From Desulfobacterales bacterium (GTDB lineage Bacteria; Desulfobacterota; Desulfobacteria; Desulfobacterales; Desulfobacteraceae), in assembly GCA_022361135.1 (NCBI GenBank), contig JAKSBM010000410.1, forward strand, positions 1 through 5,219: a DNA stretch of 5,219 nt, written 5' to 3'. The notes below the pieces were generated by a model that saw only the letters and a program-made list of their open reading frames with translations, made no database searches and was not told the DNA's origin. The position numbers were made by a program, and so were the translations under genes. Shown here in pieces: positions 1 through 5,219 of the stretch. Position 1 is the stretch's first letter. Each line of letters starts with the position of its first letter.

Positions 1-25
1 AATAGAAAATGAGTGCGGAATAATT

Positions 26-1180
26 ATGTGCAAAGCAGAAAAAAACAATTCAGCTTTACCCGGTTTTGACTTTCAAAAAGCGGCCCGGGAACATGTGGCG
101 GAAATGCTTCCCTATGTACCGGGGAAACCCATCCTTGAGGTCCGGGAAGAGTATAACCTGGACAAGGTGGTCAAGCTTTCCTCCAATGAATGTCCCTTTG
201 AATTGCCCGCCGGACTTTCCGATGCCCTGGCCACAACGGCCCTGGGCGGCAACCGGTATCCCGATGCCCTGTGTCGGCGGTTGCGGGCCAAGGTGGCGGC
301 CAAACTGGGCGTGGCGGAAAACAATTTGATTTTTGGCAACGGTGCCGAAGAGTGTATCCGTCTCATTGCACAGATTTTTCTGAACCATGGGGATACCGCC
401 ATTATTCCCACCCCCATTTTCGATGCCTATTCCGTGGCCACCCGGCTCATGGGAGCCCGTGAGCTTTGCCTGCCCCTGAAGGACCATCGCATTGATCTGG
501 ATGCGGTATTGACGGCCTGTGAAAACGAGCCCGGAACCAAATTGGTCTGGCTCTGTTCCCCGTCCAATCCCACCGGCGACCTTTTGAAAAAACAGGAATT
601 GGATGATTTCCTGGCCAGACTGCCCAAGCACATCCTGGTGGTGCTGGACGAAGCCTATGCCGAGTTCGTCACCGATCCCGAGGCGGCCCGCACCGAAGAT
701 TACCTGGACACCGATCCCCGGGTCATCGGCCTGAGAACCTTTTCAAAGGCCTATGGTCTGGCCGGATTCCGGGTGGGATACATTGTGGCCCAGCCCGGCG
801 TCATTGATCTGGTGAACAATGTGAAACTGCCCTTTAACGTGAATATCCAGGCCCTGGCCGCTGCGGAGTTCATGCTGGACGAGGGTGAGTTTGCACGGAA
901 TCATGTGGAATTGGTGGTATCCGAACGGGAGTTCCTGCGGGCGGAATTGGTAAAACGGGGCTTTGATGTCCCCGAATCCCAGGCCAGCTTCCTCTTTGTG
1001 AAGATTCCTGAAAAATATAAAACATCCGGGGTGGATCTGTTTAAGAAACTGTTGCCCAATGGATTTATCGTACGGCCCGGAACCGCATTTGGGGTGCCTG
1101 AATATTTCAGGATGTCCCTGGGAACCCGGGAAGACAATATTGCGTTTTTGCAGGCGTTTGACAACGCGCTGACGATTTAA
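26..1180 (+). CDS. hisC: HisC-family PLP-dependent aminotransferase (histidinol-phosphate aminotransferase type)
   Basis: A fold-type I (class I/II) aminotransferase, 384 residues and complete, slightly longer than the usual 350-370. The N-terminal segment (about residues 21-60) reads like the Bacillus-type HisC opening: an LPYVPGKP block at 28-35, then KLSSNECP at 50-57. Visible cofactor residues are SPSNPTG at 178-184 (Asn181), LDEAY at 207-211 (Asp208 to the pyridine nitrogen), TFSKAYGLAGFR at 238-249 (Lys241 Schiff base, Arg249 phosphate) and FRMSLGTRE at 361-369 (Arg362, likely the substrate carboxylate). The family converts imidazole-acetol phosphate plus glutamate to histidinol phosphate in the cytoplasm. 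Some HisC proteins also transaminate aromatic amino acids. The start at 26 has a weak GCGGAA site at 15-20. No other his gene is seen; the downstream neighbour is an amino-acid importer 31 nt away, so a catabolic or broad-specificity role is possible. Family is certain, substrate is not. Confidence 0.9.
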   Translation: MCKAEKNNSALPGFDFQKAAREHVAEMLPYVPGKPILEVREEYNLDKVVKLSSNECPFELPAGLSDALATTALGGNRYPDALCRRLRAKVAAKLGVAENNLIFGNGAEECIRLIAQIFLNHGDTAIIPTPIFDAYSVATRLMGARELCLPLKDHRIDLDAVLTACENEPGTKLVWLCSPSNPTGDLLKKQELDDFLARLPKHILVVLDEAYAEFVTDPEAARTEDYLDTDPRVIGLRTFSKAYGLAGFRVGYIVAQPGVIDLVNNVKLPFNVNIQALAAAEFMLDEGEFARNHVELVVSEREFLRAELVKRGFDVPESQASFLFVKIPEKYKTSGVDLFKKLLPNGFIVRPGTAFGVPEYFRMSLGTREDNIAFLQAFDNALTI

Positions 1181-1186
1181 CATTAT
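1158..1186 (+). promoter_or_regulatory. Candidate sigma-70 promoter for the binding-protein gene
   Basis: A perfect TTGACA (-35) lies at 1158-1163, a spacer of exactly 17 nt follows, and then CATTAT (-10, four of six consensus matches) at 1181-1186. The -35 is inside the last codons of the aminotransferase gene and the -10 just after its stop. Transcription would begin near 1193, leaving a short leader of about 19 nt that carries the ribosome binding site at 1200-1205. The sequence match and spacing are seen directly; activity is inferred. It would let the transporter be expressed independently of the aminotransferase. Confidence 0.5.
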
Positions 1187-1199
1187 TTTTTAGTTGTAC

Positions 1200-1205
1200 G
1201 GAGGG
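1200..1205 (+). promoter_or_regulatory. Strong ribosome binding site fixing the binding-protein start
   Basis: GGAGGG is placed 6 nt before the ATG at 1212. It decides that the protein starts at 1212, not at an in-frame TTG at 1194 that would lie upstream of this site. The resulting protein opens with a textbook signal peptide, MKKILSLVLALG, which supports the choice. It is the best Shine-Dalgarno match in the window. Confidence 0.85.
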
Positions 1206-1211
1206 TATGTA

Positions 1212-1964
1212 ATGAAAAAGATTTTAAGTTTGGTACTGGCCCTGGGCCTGTGTCTTTCGTCCATGGCATTTGCGGCCGACAAACTGGTGGTGGGAACTTC
1301 TGCGGATTATCCCCCCTATGAATTCATGGATAAGAACGGCGATTTTACCGGTTCTGACATGGACCTGGTCCGGGCCATCGGTGAAAAAATGGGCAAAAAG
1401 ATCAAGATCGTTGACATGGGTTTTGATACCCTGATCGCCGCCCTGCAGAAGAAAAAAATTGACGTGGTCATCGCCGCCATGCAGGCCACTCCCGAGCGTG
1501 CCGAAAAAGTGGACTTCTCCATTGTTTACCGCACCATCTCCGACGCCCTGCTGGTGAAGGAAGGCTCCGACATCCAGCTGAAATCCATCTTTGATTCCGC
1601 CCCCTATAAAGTGGGTGGCCAGACCGGCACCATCCAGGAAAAATGGGTCCAGGACAACCTGATCAAAACCGGCAAACTGCCCAAGGAAAACTACTTTTCC
1701 TACGAACGGGTCGACAATGCCGCCATGGACTTGAGAGCCGGCCGCATCGACATCCTCCACATCCAGTCCGACCCGGCCCGGGAACTGATGAAGAAAAAGG
1801 GTCTGAAGATCGCCCTGATTTCCGAAGAAGCCATTGCCGGTGGGCAGAGCCTGGCCGTCACCAAGGGCAACAAAGAGTTGCTGGATGCCATCAACAAAGC
1901 CATCGAAGAAATCAAAGCCGACGGCACAATGAAGAAACTCATGGATAAATACGAGCTTTTGTAA
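1212..1964 (+). CDS. Periplasmic amino-acid-type ABC transporter substrate-binding protein (family 3)
   Basis: A secreted receptor of 250 residues, typical for SBP_bac_3 proteins. Residues 1-21 form a Sec signal peptide (KK, hydrophobic core, AFA before Ala22); Cys14 is not in a proper lipobox, so a soluble periplasmic protein is expected. The mature part has the family opening ADYPPYEF at 31-38, GSDMDL at 47-52 (usual GFDxDL, Phe replaced by Ser), and ATPERAEKVDFS at 92-103 with Arg96, the residue that normally holds the ligand carboxylate. GGQTGTIQEKW at 135-145 is the second-lobe ligand loop. Oddity: in the block IDILHIQSDP (179-188), Gln185 lies where most relatives have the Asp that binds the ligand alpha-amino group. 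The gene sits first in the transporter set, with its own likely promoter and a hairpin after it, fitting high expression. Ligand cannot be named; a polar amino acid or a related 2-substituted acid is most likely. Confidence 0.93.
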   Translation: MKKILSLVLALGLCLSSMAFAADKLVVGTSADYPPYEFMDKNGDFTGSDMDLVRAIGEKMGKKIKIVDMGFDTLIAALQKKKIDVVIAAMQATPERAEKVDFSIVYRTISDALLVKEGSDIQLKSIFDSAPYKVGGQTGTIQEKWVQDNLIKTGKLPKENYFSYERVDNAAMDLRAGRIDILHIQSDPARELMKKKGLKIALISEEAIAGGQSLAVTKGNKELLDAINKAIEEIKADGTMKKLMDKYELL

Positions 1965-1989
1965 TCGCTTTTTGTCCTGAAATTTTGTA

Positions 1990-2029
1990 GAAAAGGAGGG
2001 GGAGTCAAACCCCTCCTTTTCATGTTTTT
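1990..2029 (+). terminator. Stem-loop with T-run between receptor and permease genes (leaky terminator or mRNA-stabilising hairpin)
   Basis: A perfect 12-bp inverted repeat pairs GAAAAGGAGGGG (1990-2001) with CCCCTCCTTTTC (2010-2021) around an 8-nt loop. Three bases later comes TTTTT (2025-2029). It begins 25 nt after the receptor stop and ends 12 nt before the permease start. The G-rich arm beside a short, slightly displaced T-run fits a partial intrinsic terminator. Such a hairpin would trim transcription of the membrane genes and protect the receptor message, raising the receptor-to-channel ratio. No separate promoter is evident downstream, so read-through is presumably needed. Confidence 0.75.
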
Positions 2030-2041
2030 AAGGAAGCCTTT

Positions 2042-2692
2042 ATGGAATTATTAACCAGCGCAACCGCAATGATGAAGTATCTCCTTCCGGGATTGGGGAT
2101 AACCATTTCCGTTACCGCCATTGCCCTGGCCATCGGCTGTGTCTTTGGCGCATCCATGGCAGTGATGCGTGTCTACGGCGGGCCCATTACCCGGAACATC
2201 GCCCTGGGATACTCCATCCTGGTTCGTGCCGTGCCGGTGATTGTCATCATCTTCATCCTCTTTTTTGTGATTTCCGAATTCGTTGATCTCACCCCGTTCA
2301 TGTCCGGCGCCTTTGCCCTGGGCTTTGCCTCGGGGGCCTACCAGACCGAAATTTTCCGGGGGGCCATCCTATCCATCCCCGGCGCCCAGATGCGGGCGGC
2401 CCGGGGCATCGGCATGTCCCGTGGCAAGGCCATCCGCTGCATTATTCTGCCCCAGGCCTTCCGGGTGTCCATCCCCTCTTTGATCAATGAGATTTCCCTG
2501 GTGCTCAAGGATTCCTCCCTGGTTTTTGTCATCGGAGTGCCTGAATTGTTGCGCCGGGCCCAATACGCCTCCGCTTCCACCCTGGAACCCCTCATGGCCT
2601 TTGGTTGTGCCGCCCTGTTTTACATGGCCATGACCCTGACATTGAGCAAGGCCCTGGAGGCCGTTGAAAAGAAATTTGCCATTAATTTTTAG
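2042..2692 (+). CDS. Amino-acid-type ABC transporter permease A (HisM/GlnP family)
   Basis: An inner-membrane channel subunit of 216 residues, normal for the polar amino-acid permease family. Hydrophobic spans appear at about 15-38, 55-78, 84-100, 155-170 and 186-203. The cytoplasmic coupling loop runs about 115-145: QMRAARGIGMSRG (116-128) followed by IILPQAF (134-140), the EAA-x3-G-x9-I-x-LP pattern that docks onto the ATPase. The usual Glu of EAA is Arg118 here. The segment normally reading RGTPLLVQ is diverged to RAVPVIVI (62-69), so this subunit is the less typical of the pair. GVPELLRRAQ (165-174) is a common family block. The start has AAGGAA at 2030-2035, 6 nt upstream. It follows the hairpin after the receptor gene and precedes the ATPase by 18 nt, so it should be co-transcribed with the ATPase and permease B. 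Confidence 0.93.
   Translation: MELLTSATAMMKYLLPGLGITISVTAIALAIGCVFGASMAVMRVYGGPITRNIALGYSILVRAVPVIVIIFILFFVISEFVDLTPFMSGAFALGFASGAYQTEIFRGAILSIPGAQMRAARGIGMSRGKAIRCIILPQAFRVSIPSLINEISLVLKDSSLVFVIGVPELLRRAQYASASTLEPLMAFGCAALFYMAMTLTLSKALEAVEKKFAINF
2387..2416 (+). repeat. 30-bp direct repeat, copy 1, in the permease A coupling loop
   Basis: This 30-nt stretch, encoding QMRAARGIGM, is identical base for base to 3838-3867 in permease B. The flanking bases differ at once on both sides (C versus G before, TCC versus AGC after). Related but imperfect similarity extends upstream over the codons for AYQxExFRGAILS. It reflects paralogous genes, not a mobile element. Confidence 0.85.
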
Positions 2693-2710
2693 GACCCAAA
2701 TTTAAGATCC

Positions 2711-3475
2711 ATGGATGAAAATATCATGACACAACCCCTGCTAAGAATCGAAAATTTACGCAAATCATTTGGTGATGTGGAGGTGATCAAAGGGGTCAGC
2801 TTCGAGGTGATGCCGTCGGAGGTGATTGTGGTCATCGGCAGTTCCGGTACCGGCAAGAGTACCATGCTCCAATGCCTCAACCTGTTGCACAAACCCACCG
2901 GGGGCAAGATCTTCCTGGAGGATACGGAAATCACCGATCCCAACATGGACGAGGACATGGTCCGCCGTCAGATGGGCATGGTGTTCCAGGAGTTCAACCT
3001 CTTCAACCACCTTTCCGTGCTCAACAATGTCACCATCGGCATGGTCAAGGTCCGGGGCATGGCCCAGGATGCGGCCAAAACGCAGGCCATGGCCGAGTTG
3101 GAACGGGTGGGCATGGCCGAACATGCCGATAAATATCCGGCCCAGCTCTCCGGTGGCCAGAAACAGCGGGTGGGCATTGCACGTGCCCTGGGCATGAACC
3201 CCAAGGTCATGCTCTTTGACGAACCCACCTCGGCCCTGGACCCGGAACTCACCGGTGAAGTGCTGTCCGTCATGCAGCAATTGGCCAAGGATGGGATGAC
3301 CATGGTCATTGTCTCCCACGAAATGGGCTTTGCCCGGGAGGTGGCCGACCGGGTCATCTTCATGGAAAATGGATACATTGAAGAGCAGGGCAGTCCGGAA
3401 CAGATTTTTACCCAGCCCAAGTCCGAACGGACCCAAGCCTTCCTTTCCGTGATCAACCGCATGGAAGGATTTTAG
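2711..3475 (+). CDS. Amino-acid-type ABC transporter ATP-binding protein (GlnQ/HisP family)
   Basis: The cytoplasmic ATPase that powers the importer; 254 residues from this start, against about 240-250 for the family. All nucleotide-site motifs are intact: Walker [10 protein letters not shown] (43-51), Q-loop VFQEFNLF (91-98, Gln93), signature LSGGQKQR (146-153), Walker B VMLFDEP (166-172, Glu171 catalytic), D-loop SALD (174-177) and H-loop His203. The end, [19 protein letters not shown], is the family's usual C-terminus with no extra regulatory domain. The start is uncertain: neither ATG 2711 nor ATG 2726 has a good ribosome binding site. The later one gives [16 protein letters not shown], closer to family N-termini, and would shorten the protein by five residues. 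It lies between the two permeases, 18 nt after A and 11 nt before B, and should serve both as a homodimer. Confidence 0.95.
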   Translation: MDENIMTQPLLRIENLRKSFGDVEVIKGVSFEVMPSEVIVVIGSSGTGKSTMLQCLNLLHKPTGGKIFLEDTEITDPNMDEDMVRRQMGMVFQEFNLFNHLSVLNNVTIGMVKVRGMAQDAAKTQAMAELERVGMAEHADKYPAQLSGGQKQRVGIARALGMNPKVMLFDEPTSALDPELTGEVLSVMQQLAKDGMTMVIVSHEMGFAREVADRVIFMENGYIEEQGSPEQIFTQPKSERTQAFLSVINRMEGF

Positions 3476-3486
3476 GGAGACGGCCA

Positions 3487-4167
3487 ATGAATGAATTCAT
3501 CGAATATGCCCTCATGGCCATGCCCGACCTTATCCAGGGTACGGCCGTGACCCTGGAGGTCACCATCGGCTCCCTGATCATTGGTTTTCTGGTGGGCATG
3601 CCCATGGCCCTGGTCCGGGTATACGGCGGTAAAATGCTCCAGCCCTTTTGCACGGCCTATTTGACCCTCTTCCGGGGTACCCCCCTGCTGGTTCAACTCT
3701 TTGTGGTCTACTATGGATTGCCCGAAATCGGGGTCTCCTTTTCCCGCATGGGAGCCGCCTTCCTCACCCTGGGGTGCAATTCCGCCGCCTACCAGTGTGA
3801 ATATTTCCGGGGGGCCATTCTTTCCGTCTCCAAGGGGCAGATGCGGGCGGCCCGGGGCATCGGCATGAGCCGCATGGCCGGCATCCGTTACATTGTCCTT
3901 CCCCAGGCCATGCGCCTGGTGATCCCGGCCTGGTCCAATGAGTTCATTGCCATGATCAAGTACACGGCCGTGATTTTCCTCATTGCCGTACCCGACCTCA
4001 TGGGCAAGGCCAAGATCCTGTCCTCCCAGAACTTTGCCCCCATCCAGACCTATATTCTGGTGGCCCTGATCTACCTGATTCTGGTGGGGATCATGTCCGT
4101 GATCCTCCATTTTGTCCAGCGGAAGCTGGCGGTTCCGGGATTGGATTTCAAGGCCGAAGTTCACTAA
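3487..4167 (+). CDS. Amino-acid-type ABC transporter permease B (HisQ/GlnP family)
   Basis: The second inner-membrane channel subunit, 226 residues. Hydrophobic spans lie at about 22-44, 55-78, 87-102, 157-172 and 187-209. It keeps the canonical LFRGTPLLVQ block (61-70), and its coupling loop reads GQMRAARGIGMSR (117-129) then IVLPQAMR (136-143), again with Arg (120) in place of the EAA Glu. It is paralogous to permease A (shared AYQxExFRGAILS block and a 30-bp identical DNA segment), so the channel is probably an A-B heterodimer on an ATPase dimer. The start is supported by GGGAG (3475-3479), 7 nt upstream, whose first G is the last base of the ATPase stop codon, implying translational coupling. 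The C-terminal tail past residue 212 is polar and short. Confidence 0.93.
   Translation: MNEFIEYALMAMPDLIQGTAVTLEVTIGSLIIGFLVGMPMALVRVYGGKMLQPFCTAYLTLFRGTPLLVQLFVVYYGLPEIGVSFSRMGAAFLTLGCNSAAYQCEYFRGAILSVSKGQMRAARGIGMSRMAGIRYIVLPQAMRLVIPAWSNEFIAMIKYTAVIFLIAVPDLMGKAKILSSQNFAPIQTYILVALIYLILVGIMSVILHFVQRKLAVPGLDFKAEVH
3838..3867 (+). repeat. 30-bp direct repeat, copy 2, in the permease B coupling loop
   Basis: Identical to 2387-2416 in permease A, same orientation, copies 1451 bp apart. Recombination between them would fuse the two permease genes and delete the ATPase gene. The identity most likely results from gene duplication plus shared codon preference over a constrained loop. Confidence 0.85.
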
Positions 4168-4185
4168 CGATTTGGAAACAGCACC

Positions 4186-5219
4186 ATGGATTTGAAACGC
4201 TTCTTTAATTCAGGAACCGACCTGCCCCGGTTCCAGAAGGATCTCATCGCCATCCTCGGGGCAGACCAATGTTGCTTTGATGTGGAAGACCGGGCCGTTT
4301 ACGCCTTTGATGCCGGAGAAGCCGATTCCAAAACTCCCAGCCTGCCTTCCGCCGTTGTCTTTCCCGAAAATACCTCCCAGGTTTCCGCCGTCATGGCCTA
4401 TGCCCATGAACACCAAATCCCGGTCATTGCCCGGGGGGCGGGGTCCGGCCTCACCGGCGGGGCCGTTCCCCACTGGGGGGGCATTGTCCTCTCCCTGGTC
4501 CGCATGGACCGCATCCTGGATCTGGATACCAAAAATCTTTGCGCCGTGGTGGAGAGCGGGGTGGTCACCGCCGACCTCCAGGCCGCGGCGGCCAAGGCTG
4601 GGCTTTTTTATCCCCCGGATCCGGCCAGCCAGGACGTTTCCACCATGGGGGGGAACATTGCGGAAAATTCCGGGGGCATGCGGGCGGCCAAGTACGGGGT
4701 GACCAAACAATACGTCCTGGGGCTGGAAGTGGTGTTGGCCGACGGCCGCATCGTCAACCTGGGCTCCAAGTGCATCAAGGATGTGGCCGGCTATTCCATG
4801 ACCGAGCTTTTCATCGGCTCCGAAGGAACCTTCGGCATCATCACCCAGGCCATTGTCAAGCTGGTGACCCGACCGGAACGCGTGAAAACCCTGGCCATCT
4901 GTTTTGATTCCATCCACGGGGCCGGTGCCGTGGTTCCGGCGGTGATGAAATCGGGCATTGTCCCCTGCACCCTGGAGTTCATCGATTCCACCTGTTTGGA
5001 TGCCGTGCGGGAGGTGGGCCTCATGGGGGAAAGCGAATCCTTTGTCCATGGTGACACCCGGGCCATGCTTCTCCTTGAAGTGGATGGCCGTACCGATGAC
5101 GTGGAGCGGGATGCGGCCCAGGTCAGGGAGATCTGCGGGGAGCTGGGCATGCTTAGTTTTAAACAGGCCGAATCCGAGGCAGAACGTGAAAATCTTTGGC
5201 ACATCCGCCGGAGCATCCA
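4186..5219 (+). CDS. FAD-linked oxidase, GlcD / D-2-hydroxy-acid dehydrogenase family (3' end beyond window)
   Basis: Open from ATG 4186 to the window edge, 344 codons, no stop; family members usually have about 460-500 residues, so roughly the last quarter is missing. The N-terminal PCMH-type FAD domain shows RGAGSGLTGG (83-92), YPPDPAS (142-148), TMGGNIAENSGG (153-164), RAAKYG (166-171), KDVAGY (198-203) and GSEGTFGIIT (211-220), all typical flavin-binding blocks. LEFID near 263-267 begins the FAD-oxidase C-terminal domain. Relatives oxidise glycolate, D-lactate or other 2-hydroxy acids, usually feeding electrons to a partner Fe-S protein or the membrane quinone pool. The visible part has no Fe-S cysteine cluster. 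The start has only a weak TGGAA site at 4173-4177. It follows permease B by 18 nt with no terminator, so it is probably in the same operon. Substrate unknown; the symbol glcD is withheld for that reason. Confidence 0.9.
   Translation, partial: MDLKRFFNSGTDLPRFQKDLIAILGADQCCFDVEDRAVYAFDAGEADSKTPSLPSAVVFPENTSQVSAVMAYAHEHQIPVIARGAGSGLTGGAVPHWGGIVLSLVRMDRILDLDTKNLCAVVESGVVTADLQAAAAKAGLFYPPDPASQDVSTMGGNIAENSGGMRAAKYGVTKQYVLGLEVVLADGRIVNLGSKCIKDVAGYSMTELFIGSEGTFGIITQAIVKLVTRPERVKTLAICFDSIHGAGAVVPAVMKSGIVPCTLEFIDSTCLDAVREVGLMGESESFVHGDTRAMLLLEVDGRTDDVERDAAQVREICGELGMLSFKQAESEAERENLWHIRRSI

Noticed and set aside
9..23. Tiny ATG-to-TAA frame of four codons before the aminotransferase
   Set aside because: Too short to judge as a leader peptide; no His-rich run or attenuator hairpin is visible, and the upstream sequence is not in the window.
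1194..1211. Upstream TTG start extending the receptor by six residues
   Set aside because: The strong GGAGGG site lies between this TTG and the ATG at 1212, and the signal peptide begins properly at the ATG.
1223..1256. Lipoprotein signal at Cys14 of the receptor
   Set aside because: The residues before it are L-G-L, with Leu at -1 where a small residue is required; an AFA-A signal peptidase I site fits better.
2765..4164. Minus-strand open frames of 230-240 codons opposite the ATPase and permease B
   Set aside because: They mirror genes with clear motifs, have His/Gly-rich low-complexity products, and have no family signature.
4433..4481. G-quadruplex formed by four G runs in the oxidase gene
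   Set aside because: The loops would be about 1, 15 and 12 nt, too long for a convincing quadruplex, and the runs are explained by glycine codons.
4210..5202. A 330-codon open frame on the minus strand
   Set aside because: It lies antisense to the flavin oxidase, whose plus-strand frame shows multiple family motifs. The minus-strand product is rich in Gly, His and Pro with no recognisable domain, as expected from the mirrored GC-rich codon bias.

Overview
The window is a compact, fully forward-strand stretch of bacterial DNA. It has six tightly spaced genes and almost no non-coding sequence. The third codon position is rich in C and G, Shine-Dalgarno sites are present, and the protein families match those common in Proteobacteria-like Gram-negatives. 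The style of the proteins suggests a Desulfobacterota (deltaproteobacterial sulfate-reducer-like) chromosome, but that assignment is an impression and not something the sequence proves. There are no mobile elements, RNA genes or CRISPR repeats.

Layout. Bases 1-25 are leader with nothing definable. A HisC-type PLP aminotransferase (26-1180) is followed 31 nt later by a secreted family-3 solute-binding protein (1212-1964). A near-consensus sigma-70-type promoter lies across the 3' end of the aminotransferase gene (1158-1186), and the binding protein has a strong ribosome binding site. After the binding protein, a 12-bp perfect stem-loop with a short T-run (1990-2029) separates it from the membrane parts of the transporter: permease A (2042-2692), the ATPase (2711-3475) and permease B (3487-4167). 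Only 18 nt later a GlcD-type FAD-linked oxidase begins (4186) and runs off the window, with 344 codons visible.

How the genes work together. The four middle genes form one complete polar amino-acid type ABC importer: periplasmic receptor, two different channel subunits and one ATPase. A promoter before the receptor and a leaky terminator or stabilising hairpin after it would give more receptor than membrane complex, as is common in such operons. The flanking genes are a transaminase and a flavin oxidase that typically acts on 2-hydroxy acids. A plausible reading is a module for uptake and oxidation of an amino acid or 2-hydroxy acid, but ordinary histidine biosynthesis for the first gene cannot be excluded.

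The most interesting points are three. The receptor has a Gln where the family normally has the Asp that grips the ligand's amino group. The promoter and hairpin sit on either side of the receptor gene. The two permeases share a 30-bp identical segment over an EAA loop in which both have Arg in place of Glu. I found no clearly undescribed system here; the window is mostly recognisable metabolism and transport.
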